Of a DNA stretch of 64,000 nucleotides, positions 37,697 to 48,299 are shown in pieces. Source of the DNA: Brugia malayi (taxonomy: Eukaryota > Nematoda > Chromadorea > Rhabditida > Onchocercidae); NCBI RefSeq assembly GCF_000002995.4, contig NW_025062475.1, positions 14,540,687 to 14,604,686 of the forward strand, written 5' to 3'. The notes beneath the pieces were generated by a model that was not told the origin of the DNA, did not search any database, and saw only the letters and a list, made by a program, of their open reading frames with translations. Positions within the stretch are counted from its first letter, which is position 1. The number at the start of each line of letters is the position of its first letter. The translations under genes were made by a program, and so were the position numbers.

Positions 37697-39245
37697 ATGC
37701 TCTCTGCAAATGAAGAAGTCCCGGTAGTACCGGGAATATTTGACGTTCTCCGCTATTTGGAGAACGAACCTGTAATGCTACATGCATTACAGGAATTTAT
37801 GAATATGAGGCAACACGTAATTATCCCATTTTTCAATTCATTTATTTATTTCTCACAAATTGATTAATCCCTTTCATTTATTCGTTTTTACTTGGTGTTA
37901 GTACTTTATCGTGCTAGAGAAAAATTATAAGAAATGTTATTAATTCATATTATGGGTTCTGGAAATAATGATAAAATAATCGTCATAAGTTTTTCAGTGT
38001 GAAAGCCTGCTATTGACCCGCTTGACCGAGGTAGAAGGAAGGCTGGCTGAGTATGAAGGGCGAAAAGAAGTGGGAGAAGAGCGGGATGAGGAAGAAGTGG
38101 AGGAGAGACCGGCACCTCAAGAGCCGGGATTTAATATTGAAGAGGCAGAGTGGGCATCTCTGCCGGAAAGTGATGATGAAGCCGATTGGCTAGCGGAAGC
38201 AGAGCGTGCCCCTCTGCCAGATAGCGAAGGCAGGGAAGAAAGCCCTGAGGTGCCGGTGGCAGGGGTGGAGGCAAGTGGTGAGGAACCGGAGGAGGAAATT
38301 CGAGAGATCGTCCTGTAAGCTTTAATTTAATGTATTGAAAAGAAATTAAAGCAAAATTAATTTTGCCAGTCATACAAAATGGATAAATCAGATTAAATCA
38401 AAATTTGTTTTAGAAGATCAAGGACGATAAGAATTACGGTTCCAACCACGAATGCGACGTTGGCTACGGCAATACCGGAAGCATTCCGCCCCGCAGATCT
38501 AGGGGAACTTCTGGAACAACTTCGAAGGGAGTTGGAGATGCCGCAGGTGGAGCCGTACACGGTGGTACGGGCGGAAGGAAGTGTCAACATCGGTAATTTT
38601 TTAATTTTAGCATGAAATGAACCATGTATTTGTATTTTAGTTTGCTTCACTTTTATCAATGAAATCAAAGACAAAACATCTATGCTGATGGATAATCAGC
38701 TCTGTCTACGCAAATAATATTTTTCTATTTTCAGTGTGCGGCATCTGCAACAGGCAATTTGAGACGCTGAAAGGGTGGCGCATCCATACGTCGAGGATGC
38801 ATAAGCAGAATGGTAAGTAGTTTACGGCGATATTCCTAGTTATGCATTTGGCTTGGTCCAAAAAACAGCACTTTAACTATACATATTCTAGGTTTCTGTG
38901 CCCGTTGTGGGCATTATCTCCTGTTGCCGCCCTCATTTACGGTTGTGCAGAAAACTGCTGCAATGGAATTACACGCCCTTGACTGGTGCCCAAGGGCATG
39001 CGCAACCGTAATGAAAAAAAGACAGGTGAAACGCCGCCGTCTGAATCTTGTGGGGAGAGAAGAGGACACCCACCACCTCTTCGTTCCAGGTGAGAAATGT
39101 TTGAAATTCATGAAAAATTGGAAAGTTTGAAAAAACAAAACCTTGAATGATTAGAGAAAACAGAACATTCATCTCTTAAAAAAAAAAAAAAAACAGTGAT
39201 TCAATAAGTTTTCCTAATCAGTGAATCGCTGTTTCAGACCAATAA
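37697..39245 (+). CDS. Acidic protein with C2H2 zinc finger, multi-exon
   Basis: Exons 37697-37816, 37998-38314, 38414-38592, 38735-38812, 38892-39089 and a short end at 39238-39245 join in phase to 900 nt and 299 aa. The ATG is 27 nt past an ATTTCAG acceptor. The N-terminal 40 residues are followed by a Glu-rich, Pro-containing stretch of about 100 residues, then a basic segment (LLEQLRRELEMPQ). A C2H2 finger follows at 207-228 (CGICNRQFETLKGWRIHTSRMH without its flanks: C-x2-C-x12-H-x4-H), then a second cysteine pair FCARCGH (about 234-237) and MELHALDWCPRAC, and a basic KKRQVKRRR stretch. The exons are clearly richer in G+C than all neighbours, with codons ending in G/C. The finger layout recalls N-terminal fingers of R2/NeSL-type retroelements, but no reverse transcriptase is seen, and a normal nuclear zinc-finger protein fits equally well. 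The last exon is uncertain. Confidence 0.6.
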
Positions 39246-40190
39246 TACCGTCTGGCATTCTCCATGCGGTCGACCTGTCACTGCCTGTTTCAACAAGTTC
39301 TCCACCCTCTATTCAGCTAGACCGGTCAAGTGGGTTAGTAGATTAAAAAAATAAAATAAAGTAAAAAAAACAAAAAAAATAAAAAAACGAAAAAAGATTA
39401 GAAAAAGATAAAAAATAAAAAAAAAATAAAAAAGATAAAAAACAAAAAAAGCAAAAAAAAAAAAAAACAAAAATAAAAAAGACACTAAAACGAATGGAAA
39501 TTAAGCATAATTTTAGGTAAGGATCATTCATCTATGCCATAACGCCATAATTTTTTCGATTTTTAGATTATTTTTAAAATTTTGGATTTTTGAATTTTAG
39601 ATCATATGTCAAATCTCAAAGTTCCTTATGTTTTTGAATTTTAGATTACTTTTTAGATATTTCAAAAAATGAACTTTTTCTTTCAATTTTCTAACTTTTG
39701 AATCATTATGTTTTTGGGATTTGATCCTTTTTTTGGATCTTAAATTTTTTATATTTTCGATTATCTTTTTGAACTTTTTTTAAAGCTGTTTATCTTCTTT
39801 TTTTTAAGCTGTTCACCTTTTAAACTTTTATTTTTCTTAATACTTCGCACGAATTAATTTCAAATTAATTTTTTTTTTTAGTTTTAATTTTTTTTTTACG
39901 ATTTTTTTGCAAAATTTTGTTCTGTTTTCATTTTTGATGCTACAATCTTAATTAATTTATTATTTTATATTATATTTTTTAAAGGAATATTTCACAATTT
40001 TTGCATTTTTGGGCCTTTTACCTCGTTTTTAAAATTCTTTGCCAATTTTCAATTTTCCAGATTTTTTTTGTCGCACATTTCCTGACTTTGCATTTCTATT
40101 CTTTCTGTGTTTTCTGTTAGTTTGGTTCATTTATCGTAAATTGACCTCATTTTTGACATTTTTTTCAGTTGTAACTTTGTTTAGTTTCTT
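39246..40190. other. A-rich then T-rich flank of the zinc-finger gene
   Basis: A GC-richer tail to about 39335 (open as a possible alternative last exon in another phase) gives way to an A-rich block (39340-39480) and then T-rich sequence. No gene seen. Confidence 0.4.
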
Positions 40191-40194
40191 TCTT

Positions 40195-41850
40195 GCATGT
40201 TTTCTGAGTATTTAATTTCACTAACTGCATGATTTCCGATAGATTTTCCTATTTCTCGTGATGCACTTTTGGCTGGTACTTAGTTAACTTCATATCTGCA
40301 CGCAGTTCTGTTCTTTTAATTGTTGCATGCTATTCGCTAAATTCACACACATTATTCTGGAATTATAAATAAATTCGTTTTCTTTTTCTTTACTTTTGTG
40401 CATTTTGAAATAGCTACTAACTGCATCATCTTTCAGTTTATTATTTATTGTTATTGCATGAATTTTACACGTTCTAACTGCATGCTTCTGTTTTTATTTA
40501 TTAATATTGCATGAAATTAGTGCAGCTCAACTAACTGCATGTTACTTACAGTTCATGCGTTCATTTTATTAGCTAATTGCATGCTTTTGTTGGTTACTTA
40601 TATTTATGCATGTACTAACTACATGCTTTTTGCCGCTTACTGCCACTGTAAGTATCATATGTAATTTGATTGCTGCTGCATATAGTTTGCGTATAATTTG
40701 CGTGGTTTGAGTAACTCCATGCTTTTCTCTGTTACTAATTGTTGATGCATTCATTTTATGTGATTTCACAAGCTGCATTATTTTGTTTGCTACTTTTTGA
40801 TGCATGTACTAATTGCATGCTTTACTTACTACTGATGCATAAGTTTTATGTAGATCTAACTAATTGCATGGTATTGTTTCTTAATTTTATTGCACTTATT
40901 TTACGTTTTTTAACTAATTGCATGCTTTTGTTTGTTATCTATTGTTAATGCATACATTTTGCATGGTTCATGGAATTAACAAGGTTCAACTAACTAAATG
41001 CTTTTATTTGTTAGCTATTAATGTCGCTTGTATTTTAAGTAATTCGATTAATTATATGCTTCTATTTCTTTTTTTTTCGCTGTATGTATTTTACGGGTTC
41101 AACTAACTGCATATTTCTGCTTTTTATTTATTCTTGATGCTTTCATTTTATGTAGGCTAATTGCAAGTTTTGCTGGTTACTTACTGCTCATCTGCTCGCT
41201 TTACATTTTTTTAACTGATTCTATGCCTTTGTGCATCTACTAACTGCACGTTTTCGTTTGTTATTTATGCATGCTGCATGTTCAACTAACGGCATGCTTT
41301 TTTGTTGTTTGTTGCTATCGCAAGTATTTGACATGATTTGATTAATTGTATGCTTCTGTTCATTACATTTTGTTGCTGCATGTATTTTACGTAGTATGAG
41401 TAACTGCATGCTTTTCTGTGTAACTAATTGTTGATGTCTTCATTTTACGTGTTTCAACTAACTGCATGCTTTTATTTGCTGCTTATCCATGCTGCATGTT
41501 TAACTAACTGCTTGCTTTTGCTAATTATTGTTTACGTGTTCATTTTACGTGGTTCGATTAACTGCATGCTTCTGCCTGCCACTTATTGTTACTGCATGTA
41601 TTTTGCGTGATTCAACTAGCATGTTTCTGCTTGTTAATTATTTTGCATGCAATGCAACTTAACTAATTGCATGCTTTTGGTTGGTATTTCTTATTGATGC
41701 ATTAATTTTACATCGTTTAACCAACTGCGTTCTTCATTTTAATTCTTATTGTTACTACACGTATTTTACGTGTTTGATCAACTGTATTATCTTGTCTGTT
41801 ACTTATTTTATTGCAAGAATTTTATGCAGTTCAGCTGGCTCAAGCTTGTT
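40195..41850 (+). repeat. Degenerate ~55-bp tandem array rich in GCATG
   Basis: About 27 degenerate units recur every 45-60 bp. Each centres on a motif like AACTAACTGCATGCTTTTG, followed by a T-rich spacer often containing GTTACTTATTGTTGATGCAT and ATTTTACGTG. By hand I count about 26 GCATG pentamers in ~1.5 kb, most as TGCATG and many as the palindrome GCATGC; base composition alone predicts fewer than one. Frames through the array give repetitive NCMLLF-like peptides that I treat as artefacts. The array lies downstream of, and in line with, the zinc-finger gene. Confidence 0.8.
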
Positions 41851-42544
41851 CAAGATTTACTGTTCGTGTATTTCAGATTCAATTAGTTATTTAAGTGGTA
41901 TGTTCAGGAAAAGAGCAAGAAAAGGAAATGTACAGAATGCAGAACTTTGTGTGCATTTTCAATTGGATTTCCGATACTGTTAGTTTATCATGAACTTTTC
42001 AGAGATTTTCGCATTTTTAAATCAATTGTGAAGCTAAAAAAATTTTTATTTTTTGAATTTACGAATTGATACCATTAAATATTTATCTTGTAACTAGCTA
42101 TTAGAAATTACTGTTATTATGTCGGTTATCGTGCCGGTTCCCGTTTTATTCTATCTGAAACAAAAAACGAATAATGTGAGAAAATTGTCAATCTCTGTTT
42201 ATGTCCCTTTGGTACTTTTGTTTTCAAATCAATTTTTATCATTTTCTTATGTAATGGTTCTCAAACTAATCGATTTGGATCTATCGTAAGCAAAATTTAT
42301 GAATTGGTTCCTTTTTTTCTTAAAATTTTAATTGAATGCAGATTAGTGACATAAAACCAATGGATTTAGTAAAATTTTTATTTTCAATCAATTTTTGCAC
42401 AACAAGGAATTACTTATTTAATGAAGATATTTTGCATATTTTTATACAAAAATTCTTGCAAATTTTAAATTGATAGGATTTTTTTTTCCTTTTTCTGCGT
42501 CCTTCTCTATTCATTGAAATGTTCAAGTTTGATTTTTGTAAAAT

Positions 42545-42700
42545 CCCTTAATATTATAATACTGTGTTAATTTATTTGTTTGTCATTTTGAAGCATAATT
42601 TTGAATTACTTATCGGATGTGTATTGAGCTCTATTGTACCAAAATATTAACAAAAATGAGTTTCGAAATATTAAAATTCACTAAATATTTTGTTTCAAGT
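42545..42700 (+). pseudogene. Decayed copy of the gene X last exon
   Basis: The sequence aligns by eye with the last exon and stop region of gene X (50975-51115). Shared are CATAATTTTGAA, a GAGC-CTAT step, and AAATATTAAAATTCA followed by TAAATATTTT-TTTCAA-TAAAGCAT. It carries a ~10-bp deletion and no intact frame. It marks the left edge of the duplicated unit. Confidence 0.65.
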
Positions 42701-44703
42701 AAAGCATCTAATAACTACATGCGAATGCATGTATGCCAATGTGTGTCCATGTTTTTTTATGTAAATACGATTTATTTACCATTAGTGAATGTTGTTGTTA
42801 TTTAATATTAATTATTAACTTTAATAAATCTATGTCACTTTTAATTCTATAACTTTTGCTGCAATTTTATATTATTTCAACAATTTTTTTTTTTTTTTGC
42901 AATTACTTTTATTTTTTGATAACATGCTGTTGTTTTCATGGCCTTCTTTCCCCTGATTTTTTTATGATTTGGCTTTTTTTTTAATTCATATTGTTATACT
43001 TCAATTCTTTTCCAAATTGCATTATAATGTTTTTAAAATATAACAATTTGCAATACAGTAATTTCTTTCTCTAATTGCATTACTGTGTATTTTTAGTATA
43101 AATGCTAGTTTTGATTTATTTAGTTAATTAGTAACTGTAAATTATTTTTTTGCTTCACATTTTCAATTAAAATTTTTCTTTGTATATGAGTTTTTTTTTT
43201 TTTTCAATGAAATTAAATAATTCATATTTTATTTGAATAAAAGTCATTTACATTAAAACTCTTTTCTCTTATGAATCATAAATCGTTTGAATTGAATCTT
43301 TTTCCCTTTTCTTTTTTTTTGTCAAAAGTGCTTAAACGTTCTCACTGTTTGGATATGTGTTTATACATGGAATAAATTCTCAGTAATAAAAAAATGTAGA
43401 TGTGATATCAATCTCAATTTTTAAGACTTTAATTTATGAAATATGCTTAAGAAAATATTTCAAAACGATAAAAAATTAAAAAAAGATGTATGTACTACTG
43501 GAAAACAATTTTTTATTCCAATAAAAATGAATGAAGTTCATTTTTACAATCATTTCCAACGATTAGCCAATGTTATTGCTTGAAGTATTTTGCTGAAGCG
43601 AAGCAACGTTTTGGTAAATTTTGATTAAATTTTATTAAACAAATTTTTTAAATTTAAACTAAATGCAAATTAGGTTGGAACGGGAATAATTGAAAACATT
43701 GTATGTAACTGAAGTTGAAATAGCTGCAAGTACAAGTGAAAGTTTGTTATAATTATGATAACAAATAATGTTGTCATGATATTTTTATTATGATATAATT
43801 TCACTCATTTTTAGTCCTTTATCGCCAAGATATTAATAAATTTCTGTTTGAAAAGTTCAAGATCTACCAATATCTCATTTTTGATGGTTTAAGAAAAACC
43901 TTTTTGTCTGACTTCATTGAATGATTATTTCAGTACTAAATTTTGCTGGAGTTATACTCAAAACCATTTGAAATTATTAAATATTCAAAATGATAAGGAT
44001 CATTAAATGTGTTTGAACTGATCAGTCCGAATTTTTACCACATCTACTATAATTGTACAAGCATGGGAAGAGTAAAATATAAAATAACAAAAAAAAAAAA
44101 AAAAAAAAAACAAGGGTAATGATAACTGGTGATAGTAGTCGAGAACATTACAATTTGAAATTATTGAATAAATGAGATGAAGAACAATGAATTGTCTGTT
44201 GTAATTTCAATAAAATGAATGTTTAATGTAGAAACTTAAAGACATTTAATGGTACCTGATTTCGATTGAGATTTTAAACATAATAAAAAAAGAGTGACAA
44301 TGAAAATTTTATTAGTAATAAAGAGTGCAAGCACTTATTATTTTATTCTGCTTTTTTCATCAAAATAAAACATTAACAGGTGATGAATTAACAGCTTTCC
44401 TTCCTTTTATATGTGACTTTGGACGAATTACTTATTACTTAAGTAAAGACATAATTTTCTACATTAATATATTTGTTACATACCTACACAAAATTGTAAA
44501 AAATTTATTCTCAAATTTTTTGTAAGCTTTTGTCAAATACATTGCACGACACAACCTTGATGAGTAGATTTCATCCATCTTCGATGACTTTTACATCGTA
44601 CATTTTGCATTAAACAGAAACTTACGTAGACTTCGACTTGATTGCTTTTACTTTTGATTGTTTATTATTTTTTTCTTCTAAATAAAATATCGTTTTCAGC
44701 TAA
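42700..44703. repeat. Left copy of the duplicated inter-gene segment
   Basis: Diverged but collinear with 51115-53262. Landmarks include CTATAACTTTTGCT, a TTTTGATAACATG-like step, AATCTCAATTTTTAAGACTT, CCAATAAAAATGAATGAAGT and the last ~170 bp before the receptor start. No exon of its own is seen. Confidence 0.7.
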
Positions 44704-47193
44704 ATGAATGACACCGTTTATTACAATGAAAGTAATTATATCGAAATAAATGTAAGCTTACCTTATTGTACAGGCCAGGGTCTCTCATGCTGTAAGTTTA
44801 CAATTTTCATTTCAACTTACTTTTCGTTACGATTCTTTGTAACAAAGACATAAAAGATATTTTCAATAGCTCTTTTCATGAAAATATTGTTCATTGTTCT
44901 AATCAATGAATAAAAGAATTTTAGAGACAAATATGATAGATTGTTTGTGCCATTGATTGTTTATTTTTTAAATCGGTTGTGAAAAAATAGTAGCATGAAA
45001 ATTACTGTATTCCCAATATTCTATTTATATTAAATAAATTCAATATTGTGCTAAATCACATATTTTGATAGTAAACAAAATCGCGATACGTTTGTTTAGC
45101 AGCTTTATACAACAGACGCCACGTGGTAGCGTGTCTCGCAACAGTTGGTAATGTTATTATTATTCCTTTCATATTGTTTTTAATATTTACAAAAGTGAAA
45201 GATGGATTTTTCAAATATTTCACACTGAATTTAATGATTGTTTGCGTAACATCGGCTATTGCTGCTTCTATAATTGATGCAATTAATGTTGCAAAACTAT
45301 TTATTTCTATTACAGTAAGCAAATTACATTTGTAAGTTTCGCTTTCAATTCATTTCGATTCATTTTCAATTCATTTAGATTGTCACAAGTGTCTCTTTAG
45401 TTTCAGTTTGCAATAATAAAGTGTTTGGGATAATAAAGTACTGATGTAAAATTAATACCTACATAAGGATGAATAGAAAAAGATCAAATTTCTCACATTT
45501 TTTTCACAATTCAAAAAAATCAGATCTATTTTGTATTAAAATGATCGATATTGGAATTTCATGATCTGACAATTTGATCAACTTATAAAGCAATCGTTAT
45601 TTTTAGATTTGAAATTCGAGAATGGATGCGATTTTATGTCAAATTAGGAAGCATTTGGTTTCATGCCTTAACACTCTATGCAGTCATAATTTGTTACTTA
45701 CCCTACGTGAAACCTTTTTTTTATACAAAAAAATTTTCCAATAGGTAAGTATTATTCTTCATTTCTTTTACTTTTTACGATAGAAAATTATTATTATATT
45801 ATTTTAATGTGAAATCTCAAAATGTATGTGTTGAAATAAAGCTTTGATTTGGAGTATAATATATGAAGGCTATTTCATTTTCTGTTCTTTTTTCCGCACA
45901 AAATTTCATTTGGTTTTTCCTACTGAAATGTATTTTCTGGATCTGAATTGAAATTATTGATGGTTTATTATCTTTTCTCTATTTTCAGGAGTCAAAAACC
46001 ATACTATGTTGCATTACATACTTCAATTCTTATTTGGAGTACTTCTGTAACTTATCTATTTACAGAGTCCATATATCGTATACCTTATTTTCTAACACAT
46101 ATCACATTGTTTATTTCATTATTCATTGCTGCTCTAATAGTAAAATTTTATAAATTTTGAAACTGTAAGAAATTCCATCAAAATAATTATATTCCTTAGA
46201 ATGAGGAATATAATTACGATTAGTCAGGTAGAAGTATTTGAGAAGGTAATTTTTTTCGTAAATTCAAGTAATTTCATTTTAACTATCACACACTTTTCTA
46301 AACTCAGTGATAACTTTAAATGAAATTATCAATGATCTCTGCAACAATAATCATTTCGTTATTGCAGGGATCGTTTAAAATAAGTATGTATAAACCACTC
46401 GGTGTTGACTCTATTCGAGTTGCAAAAGCGCAACAGAAGCGTTTATATTCATTCATTTTATATAGTTATTCCATTGAATTCATCACTTTGCCTATGTTTG
46501 GTAAGTTTTCATCATTTGTACTAATATCATTTTAAAGATGCTAAACTTTAATTATTAACAAATAAAAACTTATCACAACATTGATGCATTTTCACTGAAA
46601 TTATAATTTGATTAGAAGATTTGCCAGAAGTCCTTTCAGTTCTCCTCAAAATTACTATCGTATCTTAAATTAGAAATGACGAGTTCATAAAATTATAGCT
46701 TAGCCTATTTCTTTTACTCTATCATATTTTTTTTTTACTGAAAATTGAGATTAACACAAGTACATTTTAGTTAACGCATGCGCAAATGTTTTCTGTATAT
46801 CTGCTGGTTGCGAAAGCGATTTTCTTGCTAGTTATTTCAAAATGATACTTAATTTAATCATTTACTACTTTTATGAGGTAATTAATTAATCATTGCTTTC
46901 CATATCATTGATTATCTTTTATCTTTCCAGTAATTCCTCTTTCTTTCAGTGTCACATAATTTTAGATGCGATCGATCGCTATTATCACCATTACTATTCT
47001 TGCCCTTGAGCCATATCGCCATGCAACTTTTTCATTGTTTAGTAGAAGAAAATGGACTTCGGAAGTGAAATCAATTCAAACAGTGAAAATATACTCTGTA
47101 AAAATACCAAATGAACGAAAAATAAGACAGAATTTTCTTCCTGATTTTGCATTTGGATTCCATTTCTATAATAATAATTTACATATAGCGTAG
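44704..47193 (+). CDS. 7TM G-protein-coupled receptor-like protein, copy 1 (GPCR1)
   Basis: Seven exons, 44704-44791, 45103-45331, 45607-45744, 45989-46139, 46368-46500, 46771-46877 and 46966-47193, join in phase to 1074 nt and 357 aa. The ATG is 4 nt past a TTTTCAG acceptor, suggesting trans-splicing. A short N-terminus carries N-glycosylation sequons (NDT, NVS) and cysteines. Seven hydrophobic segments follow: TM1 with GN (VACLATVGNVIIIPFILFLI), TM2 (LNLMIVCVTSAIAASIID), TM3 (GSIWFHALTLYAVIICYL), TM4 with Trp (SILIWSTSVTYLF), TM5 (HITLFISLFIAALI), a basic loop ending RVAKAQQKRLYSF, TM6, and TM7 leading into ALEPYRHATFSLF, where EPYR sits where rhodopsin-like receptors have NPxxY. The tail is unique. 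The fold suggests a rhodopsin-like or nematode chemoreceptor-type GPCR in the plasma membrane. Ligand and subfamily are unknown. Exon 4 could also read past its GTAAAA donor to a TGA, which would truncate the protein after TM5. Confidence 0.82.
46331..46375 (+). other. Hairpin over the intron 4 acceptor of GPCR1
   Basis: Arms 46331-46344 and 46362-46375 pair over 14 positions (12 Watson-Crick, 2 G-T). The acceptor TTGCAG|GGATC sits inside the 3' arm. The same hairpin occurs in GPCR2 (54881-54894 with 54912-54925) and, with compensatory changes, in GPCR3 (61549-61562 with 61580-61593). Confidence 0.55.
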
Positions 47194-48040
47194 GAACATT
47201 TGTGTGGGAAGAAATGCTTTGGTCGCTAAAAAAGACCAATACGAAATAAGCAAGTGCTGTCACAAAATGACAACGAAAGGTCACATCTGGCGGTGTTGAC
47301 AGAGCAGAACGGTTTTTAATCTTTTCTTCGCAAGATTCCACATAGTTCTCAAAGGCACTAGCTGGCCTATGTATAATAATAATATATATCCATATCGTCC
47401 GATTTGAGGCCAAGTGGATGGCTGATGGTGATGGATATGTTTAAGGCTGAGATTGTTGCGATAGCCAGTAGCGAATTCAACACAGATCGCAGTCTTAAGG
47501 CAGCGATTATTGTTCACCCTGGCGATGTGAACCAAGCAGCTTAACTATCTCTCAAGCAGCCTCTATACTGTTCATCCTTGCTTGTTCGAAGATGATAATA
47601 TTGGTCGCGTAACCAGTACAGTGGACATTTAGGATGGTGCGGAGGGAGCGCTGATGGAACGTTCAAGATCTGCTGTCGTGAAATTCGAAATAATCTCGCG
47701 AATGTCCAAATAACTTATAATATATATAAAATACTCACACTCATAATACTAAAATTTGTCTTAATTGAACATTAGAACTGTAAAACTGTTTCAAATTGCA
47801 CCATGTAAGCAATCATCTATTCCCATTGTAGTTGAGCTTATCTGCTTGTCTAGACGTTTTCATCTCATAACAAATGGTATATGCATTGTTTAACATGTTA
47901 AAAACTGCTCCTTTGTTCCAAACCAAATTTGATTGCAATGTCGAAATACTGTAGAGGTTTTCTAAGCTAATAGTCCTTCTTTGAGAAGCTACAATATTAG
48001 AACCCATCCCTTACTATAGAAAGAGTAAAGATCATCTGAT
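47194..48040. repeat. GC-richer duplicated segment, copy 1
   Basis: This follows GPCR1 directly and recurs after GPCR2 at about 55760-56545. Shared parts include GGTCACATCTGGCGGT-TTGACAGAGC and the last ~430 bp (GATAATATTGGTCGCGTAAC onward), which differ at only a few bases. Copy 1 holds an extra ~120 bp around 47460-47580. A minus-strand frame at 47813-48007 is nearly identical in both copies, but so is non-coding sequence around it. Nature unknown; possibly an old mobile-element fragment. Confidence 0.7.
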
Positions 48041-48299
48041 AGCTCTTTAATCACATAAGCCATCCATTTTTTTCATTTCATTCGTAGATTCTCTACAAAT
48101 TTATCACTGTATCATTGCTATAGATTAATACCTATATACTGTGGTTACTAGCGAATAAAATCTTTATAACAAACCTTTCATTCAACACATTTGTCTATAC
48201 CAATCGCAATAAGAAACAAGGATGACTCTTGAGTATACGAAAATCCAATTCAATCTCTGAGTCACAAGTTATAATCAGACTGAACCCTAAGTTTACGGT

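Noticed and set aside
40569..41983. Several frames through the GCATG array on both strands
   Set aside because: They are repetitive translations of the ~55-bp unit, with shifting frames and no start or splice logic.
45056..45322. Minus-strand frame opposite exon 2 of the receptors (also 53560-53880 and 60255-60491)
   Set aside because: It is conserved only because the DNA is nearly identical in the three copies; the plus strand explains it with membrane segments and splice phases.
47813..48007. Minus-strand 64-codon frame conserved after GPCR1 and GPCR2
   Set aside because: Flanking non-coding bases are equally conserved, so this reflects recent duplication or conversion and not coding constraint. 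No known domain.
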